From contig UQGG01000001.1 in the NCBI GenBank assembly GCA_900540475.1, positions 1 to 64,000 on the forward strand: 64,000 nt of DNA, read 5' to 3'. The notes under the pieces are model-generated. The model had not been told where the DNA came from. It made no database searches and worked only from the letters and a program-made list of their open reading frames with translations. Positions 44,527 through 52,117 of the stretch are shown one piece after another. This DNA comes from an uncultured Robinsoniella sp. (GTDB taxonomy: Bacteria; Bacillota; Clostridia; Lachnospirales; Lachnospiraceae). Numbering within the stretch: the stretch's first letter is position 1; each line of letters begins with the position of its first letter. The translations under genes and the position numbers were made by a program.

Positions 44527-46341
44527 ATGATTCCAATAATAAAAAAGTATGTATGGAAAGCCAAAAAATGGTACCAGGAAAAAAGTATTCAAAACATGCT
44601 TGCCATTTATTTTACACTGCTGTCTGTAGTTGGTATGGTCCTGATTGCTGTTCCGCTCTATCTGAACTTTACCAATACGGCGGAGCATATGGTTGAGCAG
44701 GAAAATAAGCACGTCATAGACCAGACGAATCAATTTCTGGATACTTATTTAAGAAATATCATGAATGTCTCCAATTCTGTTTATTATCAGGTTATTAAAA
44801 ATGCGGATCTTGCGAAGGACACGATTGTTGAACAGCTGGATCTGCTCTATAACACCAACCGGGAACAGCTGGTGAGCATCGCCATATTTAATCTTTATGG
44901 AAAGGTTGAAGCCGCAGCACCCTTATCGAATCTTAAGGAAAATATAGATCCAAGAGATGAGGAGTGGTTTATAAATGCAGAAGCGCAGATTGAAAACCTG
45001 CATTTTTCGAAACCGCATGTTCAAAATCTGTTCAATGACCCGGATAACCGTTACCGCTGGGTGGTTTCCATGAGCAATGATGTTGAAATTACAAAGAATG
45101 GAAAAAGGGAGAATGGAGTTTTACTGGTAGATATGAATTTCAGCGGAATTGAACGGGTATGCCAGAGCGCAAATATCAGTGATTCCGGATATGTCTACCT
45201 GATGGACGCGGATGGAGAAATTATTTATCACCCGAAACAGCAGCTGTTGTATTCCAAATTGGAGAAGGAATCCAACCGGGAGGCAGCAGGCTTAGATGAT
45301 GGAAACCATACGGAGATCTTTCAGGGCGAAAAGCGCCTGGTAACGATTAAAACCGTAGGATATACCGGCTGGAAGCTGGTAGCAGTAACGCCGCTGACGG
45401 AAGTCGTTGCAAAATATTCCCAGATCCGTGTCTTTGTTCTTTTTATATTTTGTTTCGGAATGTTCGTATTGATTTTCGTCAGCCTTTTGGTTTCAGCCAG
45501 AATCGCAAATCCTATAAAAAGGTTGGAGAAATCCGTTAAAAAGCTGGAGAAGGGCGATCTGAATGTGGAGATTATCTCCAGTGGACCTTATGAAATTATG
45601 CATCTGGGGAAAACAGTAAGTTCCATGGTTGATCAGATGAAAAAATTAATGGATGATATTGTAGTGGAGCAGGAACAAAAGCGCAAAAGCGAACTGGATG
45701 CGCTGCAGACACAGATTAACCCGCACTTTCTGTATAATACACTGGATTCTGTTATCTGGATGATTGAAAATGAACGCTATGACGGGGCGATTACTATGGT
45801 GACCTCTCTGGCTAGGCTGTTTCGAATCAGTATCAGCAAAGGAAAGACGATTATCACGGTAAAAGACGAACTGGAACATGCCCGCAATTACCTTACGATA
45901 CAGAGTATCCGCTATAAAAATAAGTTTACTTATGAGATTCAGGCGGAGGAAGAGACTTTGCAGCTGGCTACCATGAAGCTGATTATTCAGCCGATGGTGG
46001 AAAATGCCATTTATCACGGAATGGAGTATATGCTGGAAGATGATGGAGGCAAGATTATCATTAAGTCTTATATCAGGGATGGAGATCTCTACATCGAAGT
46101 ATGTGATAATGGAATCGGTATGGCACCCGATGTACTAGCCAGTCTCTTATCCAGGGAGCAGCGGGTCAGAAGCAGAGGCTCCGGAATTGGAATGAATAAC
46201 GTACATGAAAGAATCTGCCTGTATTTTGGCAGGGAATACGGTGTACATGTAGAAAGTGAAGCAGATGAAGGGACAAAGGTGACGATTCACCTGCCTGGGA
46301 TTCCCATTGAGGAGATCGATCAGGAGGGAGGAGCGATTTGA
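44527..46341 (+). CDS. YesM-type sensor histidine kinase
   Basis: A 604-residue kinase with TM1 (about 25-45), a Cache-type extracytoplasmic sensor (about 50-295; WVVSMSNDVEI, GYVYLMDADGEIIYHP), TM2 (about 302-325), HAMP (about 326-378), a His_kinase domain with H400 in INPHFLYNTLDSVIW, and a HATPase domain (GSGIGMNNVHERI). ATG 44527 follows GGGGGC. It ends in a 4-nt TTGA overlap with the next gene, encoding a membrane-anchored sugar-binding protein that may be its ligand sensor. Confidence 0.93.
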   Translation: MIPIIKKYVWKAKKWYQEKSIQNMLAIYFTLLSVVGMVLIAVPLYLNFTNTAEHMVEQENKHVIDQTNQFLDTYLRNIMNVSNSVYYQVIKNADLAKDTIVEQLDLLYNTNREQLVSIAIFNLYGKVEAAAPLSNLKENIDPRDEEWFINAEAQIENLHFSKPHVQNLFNDPDNRYRWVVSMSNDVEITKNGKRENGVLLVDMNFSGIERVCQSANISDSGYVYLMDADGEIIYHPKQQLLYSKLEKESNREAAGLDDGNHTEIFQGEKRLVTIKTVGYTGWKLVAVTPLTEVVAKYSQIRVFVLFIFCFGMFVLIFVSLLVSARIANPIKRLEKSVKKLEKGDLNVEIISSGPYEIMHLGKTVSSMVDQMKKLMDDIVVEQEQKRKSELDALQTQINPHFLYNTLDSVIWMIENERYDGAITMVTSLARLFRISISKGKTIITVKDELEHARNYLTIQSIRYKNKFTYEIQAEEETLQLATMKLIIQPMVENAIYHGMEYMLEDDGGKIIIKSYIRDGDLYIEVCDNGIGMAPDVLASLLSREQRVRSRGSGIGMNNVHERICLYFGREYGVHVESEADEGTKVTIHLPGIPIEEIDQEGGAI

Positions 46342-47306
46342 AAAAAAAGTATTATTTTCCTGTCTTCATATTAGGAGCAATTCTATTCTTCAGCCTCTAT
46401 ATTTTATCCAGGGAGACAAATATAAAAGAGATACCGGTGAAAAATATTTCTGTTATTACAAGAGGAAAATTAAGTGAGAGCTGGGAAAATTTCAAACAGG
46501 GGGCAGAGCAGGCAGGCACGGATCTGAATGCAAATATCCGCATGATAAGCCTTGGAAATGAGGAAGCAAATAAGCTGGAGGAACAAATTGAATTATTGGA
46601 GAGGGAGGTTAATTCCGATGCGGATGCCATTGTAATCGCTCCTGTAGATCATGAAAAAATGACGGCGTCTCTGGAAAAAATGAAAAGAAATATACCGGTA
46701 ATTATGGTGGAGTCCAGTGTGGATTCCAGGCAGCCTTATGAGATCATAGCCTGTGACAATAAGAAGATGGGAACGGCACTGGCAGAAGAGGTGATGCGCC
46801 ATGGCAATCTTCGCAAACAAATTCTTCTGATTGGAGGAGACATTTCCTGCAGCAGCATTTTAGACCGGGAGGAAGCATTTCGAAACACCATGAAGATCAG
46901 TTATAACACCATACTGGAATGGGAGGGGGCGGACTACAGCAGCGATACTATTTTAAATTACCTGCGTACAAATAATGTGGATGTGATTGTGGCGTTTGAT
47001 ACCGAGATACTGGAAAATGCCGCAAAGGCTTTAAAGGAATATGAAGATCAGCATCCGCCGCAGCTAACAGAGCTGTATGGTGTGGGAAGCAGCAGCAAAG
47101 TCATTCGCTATCTGGAAAATGATAATATTGTCAGTATTGTTGTTCAGGATGATTACAGCATGGGGTATCTGGGAGTGAGGGATGCCATTAATGCAATCAA
47201 CGGCAAGGAAGAAAAAGAGAAAACAGAAATTTCATTTAAAATTGTGGATCACGAACACATGTATTCAGAAGAAAATCAGAGGTTACTATTTCCTTTTGTA
47301 AGGTGA
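46338..47306 (+). CDS. Membrane-anchored periplasmic-binding-type sensor protein
   Basis: A 322-residue protein with an N-terminal anchor (YYFPVFILGAILFFSLYIL) and a type 1 sugar-binding fold (ISVITRGKLSESWENFKQGAEQAG; DAIVIAPVDHEKM; VIMVESSVDS; ALAEEVMRHGN). There is no lipobox, so it should remain tethered. It starts with TTG at 46338 after GGAGGAG, overlapping the kinase gene. Such proteins encoded with LytS/YesM kinases (for example XylFII of clostridia) present sugar to the kinase; the same role is inferred here. Confidence 0.8.
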   Translation: MKKKYYFPVFILGAILFFSLYILSRETNIKEIPVKNISVITRGKLSESWENFKQGAEQAGTDLNANIRMISLGNEEANKLEEQIELLEREVNSDADAIVIAPVDHEKMTASLEKMKRNIPVIMVESSVDSRQPYEIIACDNKKMGTALAEEVMRHGNLRKQILLIGGDISCSSILDREEAFRNTMKISYNTILEWEGADYSSDTILNYLRTNNVDVIVAFDTEILENAAKALKEYEDQHPPQLTELYGVGSSSKVIRYLENDNIVSIVVQDDYSMGYLGVRDAINAINGKEEKEKTEISFKIVDHEHMYSEENQRLLFPFVR

Positions 47307-47321
47307 ATCAGGAGAGAGATT

Positions 47322-48374
47322 ATGAAGATGAAAAAATTGTTATTGGAAGCGGTTGTGGTGATACTTTGCCTGGCTGGATGCAGTACCCTGGCAGCAGATC
47401 AGAAAAAGGAGCAGTTGCCTGAACTGAAAATAGGTGTATCTGTCTATTATCAGGATGATGTGTTTATTGAATCAATTATCAGCCGTTTAAAAGAATCGGT
47501 AAAAATGAAGGAAAAGGAAGAAGGCTATAATATTACACTGAATATCGTAGACGGGCAGAACAGCCAGACTCTGCAAAATGAACAGGTTGATAAGTTTATC
47601 TCTCAGGGATATGACGTGATCTGTATGAATCTGGTTGACCGGACTGCAGCAGCCACGATTATTGACAAAGTAAAGAATGCGGATATCCCGGTTATATTTT
47701 TTAACAGGGAGCCTGTGAGTGCGGATATGAAGCGGTGGGATAGAGTATATTACGTAGGTTCCAGACCGGAGGAAGCCGGAACCATGCAGGGGGAGATCGT
47801 ACTGGAACAATACCTGAAAGATCCGGGAAGTGTAGACCGCAACCATGATGGCAGGATACAATATGTAATTCTGGAGGGAGAACAGGGACATCAGGACAGT
47901 CTGATCCGTACCGAATATTGTCTGAAGCCATTATTAGACAATAATATTGTTTTAGAGAAGCTTGCCAATGCCACCGCGAACTGGCAAAAATCCCAGGGAG
48001 AGGAAAAAATGAGCGGTTGGCTGGAAGAATTTAAGGACAAGATAGAAGTGGTCTTCAGTAACAATGATGAGATGGCGCTTGGTGCAATATCAGCGATAAA
48101 AAAGGCAGGATATGAAGGGAAGATTCAGGTAGTTGGGGTTGATGGGACAGAGGTGGCAATAAAAGCAGTAGAAAGTAAGGAGATGCTGGGAACCGTAATC
48201 AATGATGCCAAAAAACAGGCGGACAGCATTTTTAAACTGGCTTTTTATTCTGCTTCTGACCAGGGAGTAGACATGGTAGAAGAATTGCAACCGGATAATT
48301 GTGTACGCATTGGTCATAAGTTGTTCGCACAGTGGTCCACAATGGATGAGACGGAAGCGGAGACAGGGAGGTAG
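47322..48374 (+). CDS. MglB-like sugar-binding lipoprotein (sensor paralogue)
   Basis: A 350-residue lipoprotein with lipobox LAGC (C20) and a galactose-binding fold clearly paralogous to MglB at 35507: both contain the FFNREPV stretch, the AG.[MI]QG segment, SNNDEMALGA-type and VDGTE/VDATE motifs. No permease accompanies it, so it likely feeds either the sensor kinase or the MglAC transporter. It starts 15 bp after the tethered binding protein. The gene is followed by a short A/G-rich repeat tract (48391-48440) and a terminator. Confidence 0.88.
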   Translation: MKMKKLLLEAVVVILCLAGCSTLAADQKKEQLPELKIGVSVYYQDDVFIESIISRLKESVKMKEKEEGYNITLNIVDGQNSQTLQNEQVDKFISQGYDVICMNLVDRTAAATIIDKVKNADIPVIFFNREPVSADMKRWDRVYYVGSRPEEAGTMQGEIVLEQYLKDPGSVDRNHDGRIQYVILEGEQGHQDSLIRTEYCLKPLLDNNIVLEKLANATANWQKSQGEEKMSGWLEEFKDKIEVVFSNNDEMALGAISAIKKAGYEGKIQVVGVDGTEVAIKAVESKEMLGTVINDAKKQADSIFKLAFYSASDQGVDMVEELQPDNCVRIGHKLFAQWSTMDETEAETGR

Positions 48375-48455
48375 AGGAAAGAAGCAGCAGGCTTAAGGAA
48401 TAAAGAATAAGGAATAAGGATTGAGGGAAAGGAATAAAAGACGCTGAGATATAGA

Positions 48456-48551
48456 AAGCCGAACCGATGGTGATGAATACTGATTTTACTGTAGATGTTT
48501 ATAGATGATCCGCAGCAGGAATAGGTATCGCTCAAACGGATCGGCTTTTTT
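48456..48551 (+). terminator. Terminator of the YesMN/binding-protein operon
   Basis: AAGCCGA (48456-48462) and TCGGCTT (48541-48547) pair over a long loop, extended inward by CCG/CGG after one mismatch, and a T run follows to 48551. The loop of about 70 nt is large, so an internal fold may bring the arms together. Confidence 0.6.
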
Positions 48552-48792
48552 ATGTTGAAAAGTAATATGCATAGCTGCATCTGTGACAGTTATATCTACC
48601 TATATCTGCGACAGTTATAGGCTGAAGTACGAGTCATCATAGACAAAAAGATGGAGCTATACACCGATGATATAAATTCACTGTCCATCAGGTACAGTTT
48701 ATCAGGCGGTATAATAGCTCCTTTAATTATGTAGAAGTTATTTCCTTCTAATTAGTATTAATCGGAAGGAATTGAATGTTTTGTATGTATGA
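48552..48792. other. Intergenic region downstream of lexA with a long hairpin
   Basis: There is no gene here. A repeated ATCTGTGACAGTTATA / ATCTGCGACAGTTATA pair lies at 48578-48619. GGAGCTAT (48653-48660) pairs with ATAGCTCC (48714-48721), reinforced by ACCG/CGGT. On the minus strand this hairpin ends in CATCTTTTTG and could terminate lexA. Confidence 0.5.
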
Positions 48793-49416
48793 TTAATGAA
48801 TGAAACGGAAAACGCCAATCACTTTTCCCTGAATACAAAGCCCGTCATTTTCAATAATAATAGGCTCCATTGTATCGTTTTCAGGCTGCAGGCGATAGTA
48901 TCCATCTTCTTTATAATATGTTTTTACTGTTGCTGAATCATCAATTAAGGCAACTACGATATCTCCATTTTGAGCGGTGGACTGTTTTTGCACGAGTATC
49001 TGATCACCATCAAATATTCCGGCATTGATCATACTTTCACCCTTAACAGTCAGCATAAAGGTCTGTGCATTCGGCATAAACTCAGAGGGGATAGGAAAAT
49101 AACTTTCTACATTTTCCACTGCAAGGATAGGCTGGCCGGCAGCGATTCTTCCTACGATGGGAACATTCACTACTTCGCGTCTGACCATGTTGAAATTGTC
49201 ATCCAGTATTTCAATCGCCCTGGGTTTTGTAGGATCACGGCGAATATAACCATTTTTCTCCAATGTTTCCAGATGGGAATGAACAGAAGAAGTTGATTTT
49301 AAATGCACCGCTTCACAAATTTCCCGAACTGCAGGTGGAAATCCACGGTTTAATATTTCATTTTTTATATATTCTAATATTTCAGCTTGTTTTTTCGAAA
49401 TTTTGCCATATGCCAT
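48793..49416 (-). CDS. lexA: LexA repressor
   Basis: A 207-residue LexA. The winged-helix DNA-binding domain (1-70) is followed by the S24 autoprotease domain with cleavage site A93-G94 (RIAAGQP), nucleophile S128 (KGESM) and general base K165 (ATVKTYY). It represses SOS genes and self-cleaves when RecA is activated. ATG 49416 follows TAGGAGG. It is divergent from the YneA-like gene, with LexA boxes between them. Confidence 0.97.
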   Translation of the reverse strand: MAYGKISKKQAEILEYIKNEILNRGFPPAVREICEAVHLKSTSSVHSHLETLEKNGYIRRDPTKPRAIEILDDNFNMVRREVVNVPIVGRIAAGQPILAVENVESYFPIPSEFMPNAQTFMLTVKGESMINAGIFDGDQILVQKQSTAQNGDIVVALIDDSATVKTYYKEDGYYRLQPENDTMEPIIIENDGLCIQGKVIGVFRFIH

Positions 49417-49489
49417 ATTTCACATACCTCCTAATACATCTATTTTTCTTATACTAACATATTTTTGTGCAAAATGCAAACAAATGTTT

Positions 49490-49503
49490 AGAATATTTGT
49501 TCG
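49490..49503. promoter_or_regulatory. Imperfect LexA box near the lexA promoter
   Basis: AGAATATTTGTTCG (49490-49503) fits the Firmicute consensus CGAACN4GTTCG with mismatches in one half. It is about 75 bp upstream of the lexA start, a usual place for autoregulation. Confidence 0.5.
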
Positions 49504-49522
49504 TAATTTTGTCGAAACAGTG

Positions 49523-49551
49523 TTGACAAACGTCTGTTCTTGTAATATAAT
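49523..49551 (+). promoter_or_regulatory. Perfect consensus promoter of the YneA-like gene
   Basis: TTGACA (49523-49528), exactly 17 bp, TATAAT (49546-49551). A promoter this strong needs tight repression, which the adjacent LexA box provides. Confidence 0.93.
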
Positions 49552-49561
49552 GTCAATAAAT

Positions 49562-49575
49562 CGAACACTAGTTCG
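49562..49575. promoter_or_regulatory. LexA (SOS) box
   Basis: CGAACACTAGTTCG is a perfect palindromic match to the Gram-positive LexA consensus CGAACN4GTTCG. It lies about 10 bp after the -10 box, at or just past the transcription start, so bound LexA would block the promoter. Confidence 0.93.
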
Positions 49576-49656
49576 CAACAAGCGTTTGGACAAGTTTTTA
49601 GTATAAAATGATAAAAAATGAATACAATCAAAGTGTAGAAGGGGGATTTAATTGTT

Positions 49657-50019
49657 ATGGGAACGAGAGAAAATATGCATTCTATAAAAAATGAAATGGT
49701 GAAGATATTATTTGACCGCAAAGTATTTTTTAGCCTGGCTTCTTTAGTAATAGCGGCGATGATCTTAATTGCCTGCAACAGTTTTATTGTCAGCGCCAGC
49801 AGCAAGGCAAAACCACAGACATATAAGTACTATACAGAGGTACGGATCGGACACAATGACACATTGTGGGGAATAGCAGATGAATATATTACCGATGATT
49901 ACGATTCTGTAAATAGTTATATAAATGAAGTATTATATATAAATTCTATGTTAACAGAAGATGTGAATTATGGACAGAAAATTATTGTACCTTATTATTC
50001 AACAGAATTAAAGCAATAA
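49657..50019 (+). CDS. YneA-like SOS cell division inhibitor (TM plus LysM)
   Basis: A 120-residue protein with a TM (VFFSLASLVIAAMILIACNSFIVSAS, about 27-50) and a LysM-like domain (about 62-118; RIGHNDTLWGIADEYI...NYGQKIIVP). Size, architecture and position divergent from lexA match YneA, which delays septation during DNA damage. GAAGGGGG lies about 13 nt before ATG 49657. Regulation by LexA is well supported by the box and promoter upstream. Confidence 0.88.
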   Translation: MGTRENMHSIKNEMVKILFDRKVFFSLASLVIAAMILIACNSFIVSASSKAKPQTYKYYTEVRIGHNDTLWGIADEYITDDYDSVNSYINEVLYINSMLTEDVNYGQKIIVPYYSTELKQ

Positions 50020-50039
50020 ATTTAAAAAGCCCCAGTTGG

Positions 50040-50068
50040 CCGTCGAGTATTTTTTCTCGGCGGTTTTT
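50040..50068 (+). terminator. Terminator of the YneA-like gene
   Basis: CCGTCGAG (50040-50047) pairs with CTCGGCGG (50056-50063), including one G-T pair, followed by five T. Confidence 0.85.
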
Positions 50069-50195
50069 CTAATATGTGGAGCATATTGTGGTATACTAAA
50101 AATAAAACGGAAATAAAAAAAAAAAAATAAGAAGAAGATACCTTATTACCATATTAACTACAATTAATAAGAAAGAATGCCGGGAGTAGTCATTT

Positions 50196-50753
50196 ATGCA
50201 AAATAAAGCCAATAAAGCGGATAAAATACAAACTATAAGCAATAACAGAACATATGTTCAAAAGGAGGGAAAAGGGCAGTATCATTTTGAGCGGATTACA
50301 GATTTAAATTTAGCGGATATATTACATTTACAATTGCCTGCTGAACAGCGGCATTTCATTGAAACGCCTCTAGAATGTTTAAAAGAGGCAGAAGAACTAC
50401 ATGATTGGCAGCCAAGGGGAATTTACCATAAAGAACAGCTTATTGGATTTACCATGTATGGAGAGATTTTATCCGAACAGCGTGTTTGGATGGACCGTTT
50501 TTTAATTGATCAAAAATACCAGGGGCAAGGTCATGGAAAAAAAGCTTTGTCTGGTTTAATTCAGCATTTATTCGATAAATATTCCTGCAAAGAAATATAC
50601 CTGAGTCTTTATCCGGATAACCAACGGGCATTTGCGCTTTATTGTAATCTGGGATTTGATTTGAATGGAGAACTGGATACCAAGGGCGAACAGATTATGG
50701 TATTGAAAAAAAGAAAATGGGAGATAAATCGAAATAATCAGAATATTAATTAA
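50196..50753 (+). CDS. GNAT family N-acetyltransferase
   Basis: A 185-residue GNAT protein. The acetyl-CoA-binding motif A reads VWMDRFLIDQKYQGQGHGKKAL and motif B covers SLYPDNQRAFALYCNLGF. This pattern is close to the polyamine acetyltransferase group (BltD/PaiA-like), so spermidine is a reasonable but unproven substrate. ATG 50196 follows GGGAG at about 10 nt. A run of 13 A lies 60-70 bp upstream. Confidence 0.87.
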   Translation: MQNKANKADKIQTISNNRTYVQKEGKGQYHFERITDLNLADILHLQLPAEQRHFIETPLECLKEAEELHDWQPRGIYHKEQLIGFTMYGEILSEQRVWMDRFLIDQKYQGQGHGKKALSGLIQHLFDKYSCKEIYLSLYPDNQRAFALYCNLGFDLNGELDTKGEQIMVLKKRKWEINRNNQNIN

Positions 50754-50844
50754 AATTTCAATTGTAATAATGAGATAAAATATAGATATTTTCAGATAAA
50801 GGAAATAAAGGTAAATGCATGGGATTCGGGAAGCAGGATAAGCC

Positions 50845-50894
50845 ACGCACTAGTTAGGCGGACAAATACAGTTTTTTCCGCCTAACTAGTGCGT
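50845..50894. repeat. Perfect 17-bp stem hairpin
   Basis: ACGCACTAGTTAGGCGG (50845-50861) and CCGCCTAACTAGTGCGT (50878-50894) are exactly complementary around a 16-nt loop ending in six T. There is no T run after it, so it is not a typical terminator. It lies at the left edge of a 900-bp gene-free region. Confidence 0.9.
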
Positions 50895-51116
50895 AAATAC
50901 AATATATCTGGCATTTTATATCATTTTACATGCTATGGATTGTTTTATTTAATTAATTACTATATTGAGGTTCTAATTATTTTTTTGTAAAAATTCTATT
51001 GATTATGTATTACTGTTCAAATTTTCAGCAATCCTTATTTACCATTATCTTTAATATATATACGATAATAAATAAATCATAGATATTATGGTATATACTT
51101 ATATAACTATACAGTG

Positions 51117-51205
51117 TCTTCCTATGATATAATTTTCTTAAGCCAACTATATATTATATCATTAAACATACACCCAGCTTCCATATAAAAATGATGTAAA
51201 CACAT
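51117..51205 (-). pseudogene. Decayed fragment of an hxlR-like gene
   Basis: The stretch aligns with the interior of the intact hxlR gene (51903-51990): both share AAGCCAACTATATAT, a following CAGCTTCCAT and matching flanks (TCTTC...TTTT, AATGATGT..AC). The copy has small insertions and stops and is much more degenerate. It looks like the remnant of an ancestral duplicate on the same strand. Confidence 0.6.
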
Positions 51206-51338
51206 CTCAAAACGAAAAGGTGTTATAGATACATCTCTATATTTTCTAAGTAATTCTCACCTGCAATCTGTGCGCCTCACTTTACGGCAAACCCTGGTAT
51301 GTATGGTATAATCATTATATGGTTATTTTGAATGATGT

Positions 51339-51350
51339 GAACATATGTTC
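51339..51350. promoter_or_regulatory. SOS-box-like palindrome without an adjacent gene
   Basis: GAACATATGTTC is a perfect palindrome identical to the core of the B. subtilis-type LexA consensus. GGTATAAT at 51305-51312 lies about 30 bp upstream. No intact gene follows within 300 bp on either strand. Confidence 0.55.
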
Positions 51351-51540
51351 TGCTTCTTGCGGCGATTATTAATTATATTATTTCCAAATGCCTGTTTTAC
51401 CATTATGAAATTCTAGCGCAGTTAAAATATAGTGAAATATATCTTCTAATCACCGGTCTACCCGCCAGGACCGTTCGATAATAAACCTAAATATGTACAA
51501 AATTTAGGTATGTACTCTTCTATCATATTATCACTGATAA

Positions 51541-51552
51541 GAACATGTGTTC
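51541..51552. promoter_or_regulatory. Second SOS-box-like palindrome
   Basis: GAACATGTGTTC followed by GAA matches GAACN4GTTC. It lies about 110 bp beyond the hxlR stop, again with no gene to regulate. The surrounding 51206-51659 is AT-rich, with an ACCTAAAT/ATTTAGGT inverted repeat near 51488-51509 and a fragment resembling the 13548 element at 51262-51290. Confidence 0.5.
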
Positions 51553-51659
51553 GAATGAAAGCATTCTATAGATTATAGTTACTTTTCATGGTATTTACGA
51601 TATTAAGTGATCGGATATAATAATACGAATCTGATTATTTATTCGCTTATAATTCACGG

Positions 51660-52034
51660 TTAAACCATATGATACATTTCGTTCTCAGGTGTTGCAAATT
51701 TTTTTACCTCATATTTTAAAACCCAGTTACACATCTCTAATAGCATCGGAAGAAGGTCAAATCCTTTTTGACTTAAAGAAAATTCTACTCTTTCAGGAAT
51801 CTGAGCGTGATCTTTTCGTATAATGAGTGAATCCTCTTCTAGTTCTTGTAATTGTGTGAGCAGAAGCTCAGGTGATATATTTCCTAATGCCTTTTCTAAG
51901 TCTTCATAAGTTAAAACTTTGTTTAAGCCAACTATATATAATACACGCAGCTTCCATTTACCGCCAATCATATTGACTACCTTTTCAAAATATTCATAGC
52001 CCAGTTTTTGAACCGGACAGCCTTCTCTATCCAT
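51660..52034 (-). CDS. HxlR-family transcriptional regulator
   Basis: A 124-residue winged-helix regulator with the family pattern CPVQKLGYEYFEKVVNMIGGKWKLRVLYIVG and LTYEDLEKALGNISPELLLTQLQELEEDSLI. The N-terminal Cys (residue 6) is conserved in many redox- or aldehyde-sensing HxlR proteins. ATG 52034 follows AAGGAGA. A decayed relative lies downstream at 51117. The target is unknown. Confidence 0.9.
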   Translation of the reverse strand: MDREGCPVQKLGYEYFEKVVNMIGGKWKLRVLYIVGLNKVLTYEDLEKALGNISPELLLTQLQELEEDSLIIRKDHAQIPERVEFSLSQKGFDLLPMLLEMCNWVLKYEVKKFATPENEMYHMV

Positions 52035-52117
52035 CGTTACTCTCTCCTTATAACAATATAATAATGTTCAAATACATACAGATTTAAATCCTAAAGGGGT
52101 AATATATAACTTGTTTT

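Noticed and set aside
51117..51659. Possible retron or toxin-antitoxin locus in the gene-free region
   Set aside because: No reverse transcriptase, toxin or antitoxin frame is present; the structured elements are explained better as decayed sequence.
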